This document shows positions 16,163 through 26,747 of a DNA stretch of 40,000 bases, in pieces. Made by a program: the position numbers and the translations under genes. The notes under the pieces were generated by a model. It was not told where the DNA came from. It was given only the letters and a program-made list of their open reading frames with translations, and did no database searches. Each line of letters opens with the position of its first letter. Positions within the stretch are counted from its first letter, which is position 1. Location: the NCBI RefSeq assembly GCF_001187555.1, contig NZ_LFIJ01000002.1, forward strand, positions 1,585,720 through 1,625,719. Reading direction: 5' to 3'. The stretch is from Gilvimarinus polysaccharolyticus. Lineage in GTDB: Bacteria; Pseudomonadota; Gammaproteobacteria; Pseudomonadales; Cellvibrionaceae.

Positions 16163-16474
16163 ATGTACGCAATTTTTGAAAGCGGTGGCAAACAGCATCG
16201 TGTAGTGGAAGGTGAAACCCTGAAACTCGAAAAAATCGAAGTCGCCACTGGCGAGAAGATCGAATTCGATAAAGTTTATCTGGTTGCCAACGGTGACGAC
16301 GTCAAAATTGGCGCGCCAATTGTCGCTGGTGCCACAGTGACTGCCGAGGTGGTCAGCCACGGTCGTGCGGATAAGGTTAAAATTATCAAATTCCGTCGTC
16401 GTAAGCACTCTATGAAGCGTCAGGGCCACCGTCAGTGGTTTACTGAAGTAAAAATCACCGGTATCACAGGTTAA
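16163..16474 (+). CDS. rplU: 50S ribosomal protein L21
   Basis: Ribosomal protein of the large subunit that contacts 23S r[21 protein letters not shown] is the family N-terminus, and the basic [28 protein letters not shown] tail is the rRNA-binding end. 103 aa is the usual length. Start at 16163 (GGAG seven bases upstream) rather than the longer frame from 16088, which reads through the leader. Followed 15 bp later by rpmA. Confidence 0.98.
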   Translation: MYAIFESGGKQHRVVEGETLKLEKIEVATGEKIEFDKVYLVANGDDVKIGAPIVAGATVTAEVVSHGRADKVKIIKFRRRKHSMKRQGHRQWFTEVKITGITG

Positions 16475-16489
16475 TTTAGGAGTTAACTC

Positions 16490-16747
16490 ATGGCTCATAA
16501 AAAAGCAGGCGGTAGTACTCGTAACGGTCGCGATTCGGAAAGCAAACGCCTTGGCGTTAAATGTTTCGGCGGCCAAACAGTTTCTGCAGGTAGCATCATC
16601 GTTCGTCAGCGCGGCACTAAGTTTCATGCTGGCGCTAACGTAGGTATTGGTAAGGATCACACTTTGTTTGCTAAGGCAGACGGTCAAATTAAATTTGACG
16701 TTAAAGGTGATAAAAACCGTCGTTTTGTTAGCGTTTTAAGCGCTTAA
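16490..16747 (+). CDS. rpmA: 50S ribosomal protein L27
   Basis: L27 reaches into the peptidyl-transferase centre with its N-terminal tail. [24 protein letters not shown] is the invariant start, without the cleavable leader seen in Firmicutes. 85 aa is normal. AGGAG lies eight bases before the ATG. Paired with rplU under one promoter and closed by a terminator. Confidence 0.98.
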   Translation: MAHKKAGGSTRNGRDSESKRLGVKCFGGQTVSAGSIIVRQRGTKFHAGANVGIGKDHTLFAKADGQIKFDVKGDKNRRFVSVLSA

Positions 16748-16797
16748 AACGTCTGCACCTGTTGCTCGACTGATGGGTTTTGCCCTGAGGTTGAGCT

Positions 16798-16834
16798 AAA
16801 AAGAGCCCTGTCGTACGCGATGGGGCTCTTTTTG
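16798..16834 (+). terminator. Intrinsic terminator after rplU-rpmA
   Basis: AGAGCCC/GGGCTCT stem with flanking A-run and T-run (TTTTT at 16829-16833) directly downstream of rpmA. Confidence 0.88.
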
Positions 16835-16898
16835 TTTGTTGGATCTCTTTCTTTGTTAGATCTTTTAAGTTGCTAGACCTTTTTATTTGTTAAAGTAA

Positions 16899-18161
<1,263 letters not shown>

Positions 18162-18196
18162 TCGACATTAAGCCGTAGAGTTGAGTGTAAGGATTC

Positions 18197-19318
18197 ATGA
18201 GTCGACGTAATCAAATAAAAGCCGCCCGCCGCTGGGTGATTAAAATTGGTAGCGCACTGCTGACCAACGACGGTAAAGGTTTAAATCACGCCGGGATTGC
18301 CCATTGGGCAGAGCAGATGGCGACATTAAGCAAGCAGGGCATCGAATTGGTGCTGGTGTCGTCTGGCGCGGTGGCCGCTGGCATGACTCGGTTGGGCTGG
18401 CGTGAGCGCCCCACCGAGGTTCATCGCTTACAAGCGGCGGCTGCGGTAGGCCAAATGGGTTTGATTCAAAACTACGAGACAGAGTTTGCTCGGTTTGGTT
18501 TGCAAACCGCGCAGGTGCTGCTCGATCACGATGATCTATCGTCACGCGAGCGCTATCTTAATGCGCGCTCGACGCTGATAACACTGCTGGAGTTAAACGT
18601 ACTCTCTATCGTCAATGAGAACGATACAGTGGTCACCGATGAAATTCGCTTTGGCGATAACGATACACTGGGCGCTTTGGTCGCCAATTTAATTGATGCC
18701 GACTTGCTGGTGATTTTAACCGACCAAGACGGTATGTTTGACGCCGATCCGCGCACTAACCCCAATGCAAAACTTATCTCTGAAGTGGCTGCTGCTGACC
18801 GCTCGCTGGATGCGATGGCGGGCGATGGTGGGGCGTTAGGGCGCGGCGGCATGATCACCAAAGTACGAGCGGCCCGCGTGGCAGCTCGCTCTGGCGCAGA
18901 CACTATTATAGTGGGTGGCCGGCAAAATAATGCGCTCACACGCTTGGCAGCGGGTGAGAACTTAGGCACCTATTTGTGGGCCGACCAAGAGCCACAGGCG
19001 GCCCGTAAACGTTGGCTGGCTGGGCACCTGCAAACTCGCGGTACTTTGGTGCTCGATGACGGCGCGGTTAACGTGTTGTCTGGTCAGGGCAAAAGTTTAT
19101 TGCCGGTAGGCGTTAAGATGGTTCAAGGTACGTTTCGCCGTGGCGATATGGTTGTTTGCAGTGACAGCTCAGGTCGTGAAATCGCTCGCGGATTGGTTAA
19201 TTATTCGATTGATGATGCGCGTAAAATTATCGGTCAGCCGAGTAGTCAAATCGCGACTTTATTGGGTTACCAGGGTGACGAAGAAATTATTCATCGCGAC
19301 AATATGGTACTCAGCTAG
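18197..19318 (+). CDS. proB: Glutamate 5-kinase
   Basis: First step of proline synthesis: ATP-dependent phosphorylation of glutamate. The amino-acid-kinase domain has [48 protein letters not shown] and the [12 protein letters not shown] loop. The C-terminal ~95 residues form a PUA domain ([21 protein letters not shown]...). 373 aa is standard. ATG start with AAGGATTC upstream. Probably co-transcribed with obgE. Confidence 0.97.
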   Translation: MSRRNQIKAARRWVIKIGSALLTNDGKGLNHAGIAHWAEQMATLSKQGIELVLVSSGAVAAGMTRLGWRERPTEVHRLQAAAAVGQMGLIQNYETEFARFGLQTAQVLLDHDDLSSRERYLNARSTLITLLELNVLSIVNENDTVVTDEIRFGDNDTLGALVANLIDADLLVILTDQDGMFDADPRTNPNAKLISEVAAADRSLDAMAGDGGALGRGGMITKVRAARVAARSGADTIIVGGRQNNALTRLAAGENLGTYLWADQEPQAARKRWLAGHLQTRGTLVLDDGAVNVLSGQGKSLLPVGVKMVQGTFRRGDMVVCSDSSGREIARGLVNYSIDDARKIIGQPSSQIATLLGYQGDEEIIHRDNMVLS

Positions 19319-19336
19319 GGCCTGCCTGCAGGCCCT
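19317..19336. repeat. Hairpin after proB
   Basis: AGGGCCT and AGGCCCT flank GCCTGC, starting at the proB stop codon. No U-tract follows, so it may be a weak or factor-assisted terminator. Confidence 0.5.
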
Positions 19337-19390
19337 GTAAAACATAGCTGATTGTTATCGCTTATCAAGTAAACCTTTCGCCGCTTATGA

Positions 19391-20896
19391 TTAAAACGTG
19401 GCTATCTGTGTGTCCAGCCAAGTCAGTCGATTGTTCACCCAGCTTTTAAGTTGATTAGTCTCGTCATCGTAGGTTGCGCCAATGTAATAGTTTGGCCAGA
19501 CGTACTGCCCTAAAATATCCCAGCGCTCAAAGTTTTTATTAACCGCATTAGCCGATTCTAAGTAAGCAATCTTTTGGTTGATATTGGCCAAAATGATATC
19601 GTTGCTGAGCGCGCCGCTGCGCAGTTGTTGCCAGCGCTGTTTAACTTTTGTTTTAAACGCGTCATCTTCTAGTAATCGTGTCCACCAAAACGGCACCGGA
19701 AATGCACCTCCGGCACAGCGATCTTCAGTTTGATAAACCCAGATGTCGTAACGCCATCCCTCGCAGTAATTGGCGTTGCCAAAGGCAAGGTTGTAATCCC
19801 ACAGTGGCCCCATGGCGAGTTTTTTATTTTTGTCCTTAACTATATAAGTACTGATACGGTAGCCGTCGATATTGCCTGATATTTCGGTGGCTAAAAAATA
19901 ATCTACAAAAGAGTCAACATCAATATAGTGCGAGTAACCGGTGTTTTCGTCTGTAAAGTTTGGCCCGGCTAGGGCGTCTTCAAAGTCGTGTAGATAGTTT
20001 TTAATATAGGTTTTTTGTTGTGCTGTAAGGTCTTCTGACTTTGGCGTGTTGTAAATAAAATGGTGGGTGTCGCCCTGAGGGTTGTCCGTGTGTTGCGAGG
20101 CAATACTAATAGCGTCGGTAAAACGATCGAACGCCGTAGGGTCGTCCTCGTGCTCGCCGGTGGTTTTGTCCAGTTTTAGAATATAGCCGCCAGTTAAGTC
20201 TTCGCCCTCATTTTCATCCTCTTTTAGTTTGTTAATATCTAGGCGATTTTTGTCCCGCTTAACTTTTTCTAGCAATACATAGGTGCCTAAAAAGTCGTGA
20301 TTGATATAAAGCTCTAAATACTTCCAGCGCGATGTGTAGCGGCCAAATTCTTGCCCGATATCGTACATTAGAGTGTTTCTTAACAGGCTTTTATCGCCAA
20401 AGGGGCCATGTAAAACCCAGTCTTCTTCGCTGGGTAGCCCCAAGAGTTCGGCATCGACACCTTCGCCATCAGCATCTCTTAATTCAATGCCGTAGCCTTT
20501 TTTGTCATAAAAGTATAGTGAGCTAGAGCCGCGGTATTCGATACCGATAGGACCTTCATAGCCGGTTTGAGGTGTTGCACCAACGGTAAAGGTAGTTGCC
20601 CGCATCATGCCTGTGACTTTGGGCTCGTCAACAATGGTGTTGCCCAAAGTGCTTATGTCGATGCGCGCAAGCATGGTGTGAGTGACGGTATCGGCGGGGA
20701 TCTCGGGCAGAGCATAAAGGCTGCTGGAGCTGCTGCTTTGATTTATGCTGTTTGAACTGTTTGAACTGTTTGAACTGTTTGAACTGCTACTATTGCGGCC
20801 GGTTGAATTATTACTGGACGAAGAGCCCCCGCAGCCGTTAATCAACATTACCGTGACGATTAACGCAGCTAATAGTGAAAAGGTTTTTTTATTCAT
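19391..20896 (-). CDS. CotH-family lipoprotein with poly-Ser/Asn linker, 501 aa
   Basis: Signal peptide with lipobox (INGC, Cys22), then a ~35-residue Ser/Asn linker of NSS repeats, then a CotH domain (~75-500). CotH marks: GIEYRGSSSLYFYDKKGYGIEL, LGLPSEEDWVLHGPFGDKSLLRN, YLELYINHDFLGTYVLLEKVKRDKNRLDI and GPLWDYNLAFGN, the last matching the metal-binding Asp-x-Asn motif of CotH protein kinases. Bacterial CotH proteins outside spores are often envelope or polysaccharide-associated. Poly-Ser linkers are common in surface enzymes of Saccharophagus/Cellvibrio-type bacteria. Target unknown. Confidence 0.88.
   Translation of the reverse strand: MNKKTFSLLAALIVTVMLINGCGGSSSSNNSTGRNSSSSNSSNSSNSSNSINQSSSSSSLYALPEIPADTVTHTMLARIDISTLGNTIVDEPKVTGMMRATTFTVGATPQTGYEGPIGIEYRGSSSLYFYDKKGYGIELRDADGEGVDAELLGLPSEEDWVLHGPFGDKSLLRNTLMYDIGQEFGRYTSRWKYLELYINHDFLGTYVLLEKVKRDKNRLDINKLKEDENEGEDLTGGYILKLDKTTGEHEDDPTAFDRFTDAISIASQHTDNPQGDTHHFIYNTPKSEDLTAQQKTYIKNYLHDFEDALAGPNFTDENTGYSHYIDVDSFVDYFLATEISGNIDGYRISTYIVKDKNKKLAMGPLWDYNLAFGNANYCEGWRYDIWVYQTEDRCAGGAFPVPFWWTRLLEDDAFKTKVKQRWQQLRSGALSNDIILANINQKIAYLESANAVNKNFERWDILGQYVWPNYYIGATYDDETNQLKSWVNNRLTWLDTQIATF
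20748..20783. repeat. Four perfect 9-bp tandem repeats in the linker of the CotH gene
   Basis: CTGTTTGAA is repeated four times without error. The unit is a multiple of three and encodes the NSS repeat on the - strand, so copy-number change would alter linker length without a frameshift. Confidence 0.95.
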
Positions 20897-21084
20897 TGTT
20901 ATTCCTTGGCTCTTACATGCATAAAGTTTAAGCCGGTCATAATTATTATCGAGAACGCATATCTCTATCGGCCCTGTTGTTAGGTCATTGTAGACTTCGC
21001 TGATGTGAATGCATACAGTGTGGATGGTACGACTCTGAACAGAGTGATACGCGAGGGGGCTGAGTCTAAATGAGGCGAATTGTA

Positions 21085-21107
21085 GGCAGCCGAATTAACC
21101 GGCTGCC
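21085..21107. terminator. Possible terminator hairpin for the DUF4136 gene
   Basis: GGCAGCCG and CGGCTGCC form an 8-bp stem 25 bp past the stop of the - strand gene. No U-tract follows, so the call is weak. Confidence 0.4.
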
Positions 21108-21131
21108 GCAAAGCTTATCGCTGAATAAAGG

Positions 21132-21731
21132 TTACTGAGCAGTACCGGTTACATGGGTAGGGTAGGTCTTAAAAATCTCCATTACGGCGGTGCGAATTGT
21201 ATCGCGGGGGTTGTTCATGTCTTCGCTGTTGAGCTTGCCCTCAGATGATCCTTCCCAAATTAGTTGATTTTTTTCGCTATCGATGACATCGATGTTTAGC
21301 GTGCCAACTTTATAGTGGCGAGTGTCGGTGTTAGAACCGTACAATGGTAGGCCCAAATACAGACCACCACGGTAACCGTAGGTCGCTGTTATTGAAGGCG
21401 AGGTGCGAACATCACTACGGGTTTCGGTGTTTGAGAAAAAGTTAACTAACAAGTCTGGAGATTGCTCCGAGTAGGTGTAACCCAGCTGCTCCATGGCATC
21501 TCGTGCGGCGGATTTAAAGTGGCTGGTGATTAGCGTGGAGTAGCCAGATTTATCTGTGCCTAGCGGCTCGAAAAACGCAAAGGTTTGGTACGCATTAAAG
21601 TCAGCATCGCGATCGTAATCGCTCTGGATAGTTGGGCCACGGGTGGCGCAACCTGCCAGAACTACAGTGGCAACAATTAAAGCTGCCAATGGTTTTATCC
21701 AGCGGCCAATCGTTTTGCGTGCGTAAATCAT
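21132..21731 (-). CDS. DUF4136 lipoprotein, 199 aa
   Basis: The signal peptide ends in LAGC (Cys28), preceded by a basic n-region. The mature part matches DUF4136: IQSDYDRDADFNAYQTFAFFEP near the start, LLVNFFSNTETRSDV, and GTLNIDVIDSEKNQLIWEGSSEG toward the end. It is expected at the inner face of the outer membrane; function is unknown in the family. Stands alone between divergent neighbours. The 280-bp gap upstream must hold promoters for this gene and the + strand barrel gene. Confidence 0.88.
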   Translation of the reverse strand: MIYARKTIGRWIKPLAALIVATVVLAGCATRGPTIQSDYDRDADFNAYQTFAFFEPLGTDKSGYSTLITSHFKSAARDAMEQLGYTYSEQSPDLLVNFFSNTETRSDVRTSPSITATYGYRGGLYLGLPLYGSNTDTRHYKVGTLNIDVIDSEKNQLIWEGSSEGKLNSEDMNNPRDTIRTAVMEIFKTYPTHVTGTAQ

Positions 21732-22013
21732 AAAGCAGTCTCTCCGTGCGTCATCATAAGTGCAGTATCTGACATCAGTATATCGATAAATGATCCATAA
21801 AGTTATGCTTGAATGTTATTTGACCAAATGGTGCGGAAATACTACTAGTTTTTGATATGGCAATTGCCACTTGGCGCCAAAGTACCGCCTTAGAATCTTA
21901 AAGGCGCGACAATTTGACACACTGATATTTCAGCCGTACACGGTACAATGTGTCCCTTAAAAATGTAGTGACTTATTTATTGGGTTGATCCGATTGAACT
22001 TAGGAGCAAGGTA

Positions 22014-23084
22014 ATGGCGATAGTGAAGGGGAAAGAATGGGCATTGGTAACAGTAGCAAGTGCGCTGTTCGCTGCAGGTGCGAGCGCTCACGAGCAGACT
22101 TTTAGTCCCGAATCCCACGCCCCAGCAGGTGTAATGGCTGATCACACTCACGCTAAGGGTGAGATAATGACCGGATACCGTTACACCTATACCAGTTTTA
22201 ATGGGGTTTACCAAGGTAGTAATGAGGTTGGCGCCAACGAACTGGCCGCCGCTGGCTACAGCATGATGGCTACCGCCATGAGCATGGAAATGACCATGCT
22301 GGATATCATGTATGCTCCAACAGATCGTCTGACCCTTATGCTGATGCCTATGTACATGACCATGAGCATGGATATGGACATGACAGCTTCTGATATGACA
22401 CACGACACTATGGATATGCATAGCTCAATGGATATGCATATGGATCATGGACATACGGGGCATATGTCGCACGAGGTAGATGGTATCGGCGATACCAATC
22501 TAAGTGCACTGTATAAATTAGTTGCCAAAGAGCACCACACGCTTATTGGTACTTTAGGGGTCAATGCTCCTACCGGTAAGTCTGATCTGAAAAATGCCGA
22601 CGGCAGTTTCGTGCACTATGGCATGCAGCTTGGCTCTGGCACTTGGGATGCGACCCCATCAATCACTTATACTGGTGCCTCTGATGCATTGAGCTGGGGT
22701 GTTCAGGCGTCGGCGCTGATCCGTTTAGAGGATGCCAACGATTCAGGGTACGCGCTGGGCGATAAATATGCCGCTACGGCGTGGGGTGCGGTAAGGGTTG
22801 TCGACTGGATGAGCTTATCGGCAAGGGTTAATTGGAGTGATCAAGACTCGATCAGTGGTCACTACAATGGGGCTCATAATCATTCCAGTCCTGCCGACAT
22901 TCAGGCCAATTACGGGGGCGAGTTTCTCGATGCAGCGCTGGGCGTCAATACGGTTGTCACCGGCGGTAATTTTGCCGGCTTGCGGTTTGGCTTAGAGTGG
23001 CTAACCCGTGTGCAAGAGGATTATAACGGTTACCAACTGGGATTAGACGATAGTATAAGTGCGAATATTACTTACGCATTTTAA
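22014..23084 (+). CDS. Met/His-rich outer-membrane barrel protein, 356 aa
   Basis: Sec signal peptide (cleavage about AGASA/H, residue 25). The mature protein begins with His-rich HEQTFSPESHAPAGVMADHTH, then residues 84-151 carry 22 Met and 6 His, many in MxM or MDM steps. The remainder has beta-barrel periodicity and ends in ITYAF, a C-terminal aromatic typical of outer-membrane insertion. It resembles a family of predicted transporters with IMYAPTDRLTLMLMPMY and GIGDTNLSALYKL motifs found near copper genes. Copper handling is an inference from Met/His density. No copper gene is adjacent. Confidence 0.82.
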   Translation: MAIVKGKEWALVTVASALFAAGASAHEQTFSPESHAPAGVMADHTHAKGEIMTGYRYTYTSFNGVYQGSNEVGANELAAAGYSMMATAMSMEMTMLDIMYAPTDRLTLMLMPMYMTMSMDMDMTASDMTHDTMDMHSSMDMHMDHGHTGHMSHEVDGIGDTNLSALYKLVAKEHHTLIGTLGVNAPTGKSDLKNADGSFVHYGMQLGSGTWDATPSITYTGASDALSWGVQASALIRLEDANDSGYALGDKYAATAWGAVRVVDWMSLSARVNWSDQDSISGHYNGAHNHSSPADIQANYGGEFLDAALGVNTVVTGGNFAGLRFGLEWLTRVQEDYNGYQLGLDDSISANITYAF

Positions 23085-23109
23085 GCTCGGTTAATTACCA
23101 CGTTATTTA

Positions 23110-23140
23110 TTAGCCGCGCTTGAGTCGCGGCTAATTCTTT
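23110..23140. terminator. Terminator between the barrel gene and the NSS transporter
   Basis: TTAGCCGCG/CGCGGCTAA stem (9 bp) with loop CTTGAGT, followed on the + strand by TTCTTT. It can serve both convergent genes. Confidence 0.75.
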
Positions 23141-23147
23141 ATGGCTA

Positions 23148-24497
23148 TTAACGTAAACTTTGCACAAACGTAAAAAGAATTAACGTCGGGCAAATAAATT
23201 TTACGTAAAACGGCCAAACCTTCCAGAAAAAGCTTTGTTCAATTTCGGGATGACCATTGCGAAGCTCTTTAAGTAATAGATGACGGTGTAACACCCAGCC
23301 GGCAAATAAGCATAAGGCAACACCGAGCAGTGGTTGACCATAAACGGTGGTAAGGGTGACAACCCCGCTAAACAATTTATCGAACTGCCAGATAATAATA
23401 AGACTAATGGCAAAAATGCCCCCACCGGACAAACTGGCTGCGATTGGACGGCTTATCCCCCAGCGCTCGACGGCGACTGATGCAGGCACTTCGAGTAGTG
23501 ATATTGCAGAGGTCAGTGCGGCGATGCTCATTAGGGCAAAAAAAGCTAACGCCAACCAACTGCCAGCGACACCCATACGGTCGAATAATGCCGGTAGTAC
23601 TTGAAAGATTAAATCGGGCCCCGCGATTAAAGCTCCCTCGTTGTTAAATACGGTAATACCTTGCGCTTGTGCGACATAAATAGCCGGTAAAATAAGCAGC
23701 CCAGCCGTAAAAGCAAAGCCTGTGTCGAGTAACGTAACGGCGGCGCCCATGCGTGGCAGGTTGTCGGTGTCGCGTAGGTACGAGCCGTAGATCAACATAG
23801 CGCCTACCCCTAACGACAGCGAGAAAAATGCTTGCCCCATCGCACTTAAAATAAGCGTAGGGTCGCTGAGACGGCTGAGATCGGGCACAAGGTAGGCGCG
23901 CAGCCCTTCTGTAGCGCCGGTCTGAGTAAGAACGTAGCCAATCATTCCCAATAAAATTAAAAACAGCGCTGGCATAAGGCGTGTTGACCAGGCCTCAATA
24001 CCTTTCTCGACTCCACGAGCGATGATCATAATTGTAAGCAGTGACATTACTAAGCACATCAACCCATTACGGCTAAAGCTTTGAGTGTCAATCCAACCTG
24101 CGACGCTATGCAGCTGTAAAAGTTGGGCGCTTGGGCTTAAAGCTTCTGCCAGCATCCAGCCGGCGACGATGGAGTAAAAACTTAAAATAAAAACCGCCAC
24201 AGAGAGTGCGGCAATGCCGACAATAAAGCCGGTTTTTTGTAGCGAAGGCAACGGGTGCAGTTGCGATAAGGCGGTGATGACGTTAGCGCGGGCGTAGCGG
24301 CCAATGGTAAGCTCGGCCATCAGAGCGGGGTAGGCTAGAACAAAGGCTAGCACAAGGTACACCAATAAAAATGCAGCGCCGCCATTGTTAGCCGCTTGGG
24401 TCGGAAACCCCCAAATATTGCCTAAACCCACGGCCGAGCCTGCAGCAGCGAGTAAGAATCCGATTTTACTGGAGAATTGTCCGCGCCCTGTTGCCAT
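23148..24497 (-). CDS. Sodium-dependent transporter, NSS family, 449 aa
   Basis: LeuT-fold sodium symporter of the neurotransmitter:sodium symporter family, probably for an amino acid or amine. TM1 carries AAAGSAVGLGNIWGFPTQAANNGGAAF, the sodium/substrate site signature, here with Gly where LeuT and many relatives have Arg (GNIWRFP). About 11-12 membrane helices are visible. TM6 region: ILSAMGQAFFSLSLGVGAMLIYGSYL. Substrate cannot be assigned. Monocistronic, convergent with the barrel gene. Confidence 0.93.
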   Translation of the reverse strand: MATGRGQFSSKIGFLLAAAGSAVGLGNIWGFPTQAANNGGAAFLLVYLVLAFVLAYPALMAELTIGRYARANVITALSQLHPLPSLQKTGFIVGIAALSVAVFILSFYSIVAGWMLAEALSPSAQLLQLHSVAGWIDTQSFSRNGLMCLVMSLLTIMIIARGVEKGIEAWSTRLMPALFLILLGMIGYVLTQTGATEGLRAYLVPDLSRLSDPTLILSAMGQAFFSLSLGVGAMLIYGSYLRDTDNLPRMGAAVTLLDTGFAFTAGLLILPAIYVAQAQGITVFNNEGALIAGPDLIFQVLPALFDRMGVAGSWLALAFFALMSIAALTSAISLLEVPASVAVERWGISRPIAASLSGGGIFAISLIIIWQFDKLFSGVVTLTTVYGQPLLGVALCLFAGWVLHRHLLLKELRNGHPEIEQSFFWKVWPFYVKFICPTLILFTFVQSLR

Positions 24498-24712
24498 AAG
24501 TGTTGTGCCATCTGTTATTAATAATGGCTGCCACTATAACGTAACTTTACATGCGAGCAACAGCGTACTATTGGCCTCGTGCGTTGCGATAAGCCCGTCT
24601 AGGTATTGGTATTTGTTGTCTAATGGGAGGCTATTTGCGAAGGTGGTTCGGCGGCAGCGGTAAGACTGCCGTTTTGTAAGGCACGGCGAGAATAATGATT
24701 AGTTCTCGAGCG

Positions 24713-25192
24713 CTATTTTTGCTCGGTTTGAAACAAACGTTGTTTCTGGCGGCCCCAGTCACGTTCTTTTTCGGTCTCACGTTTGTCGTGCAGTTGCTTA
24801 CCCTTGCCTAACGCCACTTCGACCTTTACTAGGTGTTGCTTCCAGTACATGGCCGTGGCGACCACTGTGTAACCTTTTTGCTCGGTTGCTTGGCGTAACC
24901 TGGTGAGTTCTTTTTGATGCATTAACAGCTTGCGTGAGCGGTTGGGCTCTACCACGTAGTGAGTCGAGACGGTTGCGAGCGGCGCAATTTGTGCACCTAC
25001 TAACCACGCCTCACCATTTTGAAAAATCACGTAAGTGTCGGTTAGCTGAGTTTTACCCGCGCGCAAGCTTTTAACCTCCCAGCCGAGAAGCATGATGCCG
25101 GCCTCCAATTTGTCTTGGAGTACGTAGTCAAATTTCGCCTTTTTGTTAAGGGCAATGGTATTGCCGGCGGGTTTTTTCTGCTTTTTAGCCAT
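24713..25192 (-). CDS. smpB: SsrA-binding protein SmpB
   Basis: Binds tmRNA and brings it to stalled ribosomes for trans-translation. Family marks: IALNKKAKFDYVLQDKLEAGIMLLGWEVKSLRAGK near the start, and the basic C-terminal tail GKGKQLHDKRETEKERDWGRQKQR that enters the mRNA channel. ATG at 25192 gives the normal 159 aa; the longer frame upstream is rejected. No tmRNA gene is recognisable beside it. Divergent from the NSS gene at 25375. Confidence 0.97.
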   Translation of the reverse strand: MAKKQKKPAGNTIALNKKAKFDYVLQDKLEAGIMLLGWEVKSLRAGKTQLTDTYVIFQNGEAWLVGAQIAPLATVSTHYVVEPNRSRKLLMHQKELTRLRQATEQKGYTVVATAMYWKQHLVKVEVALGKGKQLHDKRETEKERDWGRQKQRLFQTEQK

Positions 25193-25374
25193 GAACAGTC
25201 GCGTCGGATAAGTGAATGGAAACCCTATCATTATAACCACCCCCGAGCGTCCTGTCTGCGCCTGCACTTATGCTGTTGGGTGTTTAACGGTACAATCGGG
25301 GCTAAATTGAGAGTTTAATTGAAGCGCGGCTCGCTCTGGGTCAGCGTAGAATAATAAACGAACGGAGTGGCCGC

Positions 25375-26745
25375 TTGAAATCAGTACAAAAACACGCCAT
25401 TTGGAGACGCAAGGGCACATTTATCTTGGCCGCGACTGGCTCGGCGGTGGGCCTTGGTAATATCTGGAAATTTCCCTACATCGCCGGCGAAAACGGCGGT
25501 GGCGCGTTTGTGTTGATGTACCTGCTGTGTATCTGTTTGATTGGCTTGCCAGTGATGGTGGCCGAGGTGTTACTGGGGCGCCGTGGCCGGGCTAACCCGA
25601 TTATGGCGGTGCAAGCGGTAACTCGTGAATCAGGCAGTTCGCGCGGTTGGAATGTGATCGGTTTGTTTGGTGTCTTGGCCGGTTTTTTGATTTTGTCTTA
25701 TTACAGTGTGATTGCCGGCTGGACGCTCGAGTATGTTACCACCGCTGCTCGCGGTGGCTTTGTTGGGCTTGATGGCGAAAGTGCCAAACGGGCATTTGAG
25801 GCACTAAACGCCAATAAAAGCGCACTGGTGCAATGGCAAACGGCTTTTCTTTGCATGACCGTGTTGGTGATTGTGTTTGGCGTGACCCGAGGTTTAGAAA
25901 CCGCCGTGCGGGTGCTAATGCCGCTGCTGTTTGTTTTGTTGGTTGTACTGATGGTGTACGCCGCTTACGTGGGTGATTTTGCTGCAGGGGCATCGTTTCT
26001 GTTTAGCTTTAAGTTTTCAGAGCTGTCATTAAAAGGATTGTCTTTGGCGCTGGGGCATGCGTTCTTTACGCTCAGCTTGGGGATGGGGGCCATTATGACT
26101 TACGGCTCGTACATGCCCAGTCACCACTCAATTGTAAAAACCGTGTTGATCGTCGGGATACTGGATACTGTGGTAGCGTTAATGGCCGGATTGGCCATCT
26201 TCCCTATCGTGTTTGCCACCCAAGGCGTGTCACCTGGTGACGGTTCGGGGTTGATGTTTATTAGTTTGCCCATCGTTTTTGGTGCTATGCCATTTGGGAC
26301 AATATTTGGCACCTTGTTTTTTTTGTTGGTGACCTTGGCCGCTTGGAGCTCAGCGATTTCGTTGCTGGAGCCGGCGGTAGCCTATTTAATTCAACGCTTT
26401 CGGTTTCATCGCCTTAGTGCCAACTTATTAATTGCCTCTCTGGCGTGGCTGTTGGGCTTGGGCACCGTGATGTCATTTAACGATTGGTCGGACAGCACTT
26501 ATTTTTTAGGCATGAATTTCTTTAATTTTATTGATTTTATTACGGCCAGCGTATTACTACCGTTGGGCGGGGTGTTAATGGCGATATATGTCGGTTGGTT
26601 TATGCAGCGCCGCTCGCTGCGAAGCGAGCTTAGGCAAGAGTCACGCAAAACGTTTACTCGCTGGTTTACTATTGTTCGTTATGTCTCTCCGGCGTTGGTG
26701 TTGTTAGTGTTTTTGATAGGTTTATACGGAAAATTCGCGGGGTAG
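25375..26745 (+). CDS. Sodium-dependent transporter, NSS family, 456 aa
   Basis: Second NSS-family symporter in the window, distinct in sequence from the one at 23148. TM1 signature: ATGSAVGLGNIWKFPYIAGENGGGAF, with Lys at the gate position that is Arg in LeuT. TM6-like region: ALGHAFFTLSLGMGAIMTYGSYMP. About 11-12 helices. TTG start at 25375 with ACGGAG upstream. Its stop is two bases before the GTG of ratA, so it is in an operon with ratA and perhaps ratB. Substrate unknown. Confidence 0.92.
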   Translation: MKSVQKHAIWRRKGTFILAATGSAVGLGNIWKFPYIAGENGGGAFVLMYLLCICLIGLPVMVAEVLLGRRGRANPIMAVQAVTRESGSSRGWNVIGLFGVLAGFLILSYYSVIAGWTLEYVTTAARGGFVGLDGESAKRAFEALNANKSALVQWQTAFLCMTVLVIVFGVTRGLETAVRVLMPLLFVLLVVLMVYAAYVGDFAAGASFLFSFKFSELSLKGLSLALGHAFFTLSLGMGAIMTYGSYMPSHHSIVKTVLIVGILDTVVALMAGLAIFPIVFATQGVSPGDGSGLMFISLPIVFGAMPFGTIFGTLFFLLVTLAAWSSAISLLEPAVAYLIQRFRFHRLSANLLIASLAWLLGLGTVMSFNDWSDSTYFLGMNFFNFIDFITASVLLPLGGVLMAIYVGWFMQRRSLRSELRQESRKTFTRWFTIVRYVSPALVLLVFLIGLYGKFAG

Positions 26746-26747
26746 TT

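Noticed and set aside
21957-22421. His-rich ORF on the - strand (HIHSVVCHIRSCHVHIHAHGHVHRH)
   Set aside because: It is the antisense reading of the Met/His-coding repeats of the barrel gene; the His content follows from ATG/CAT complementarity. No RBS.
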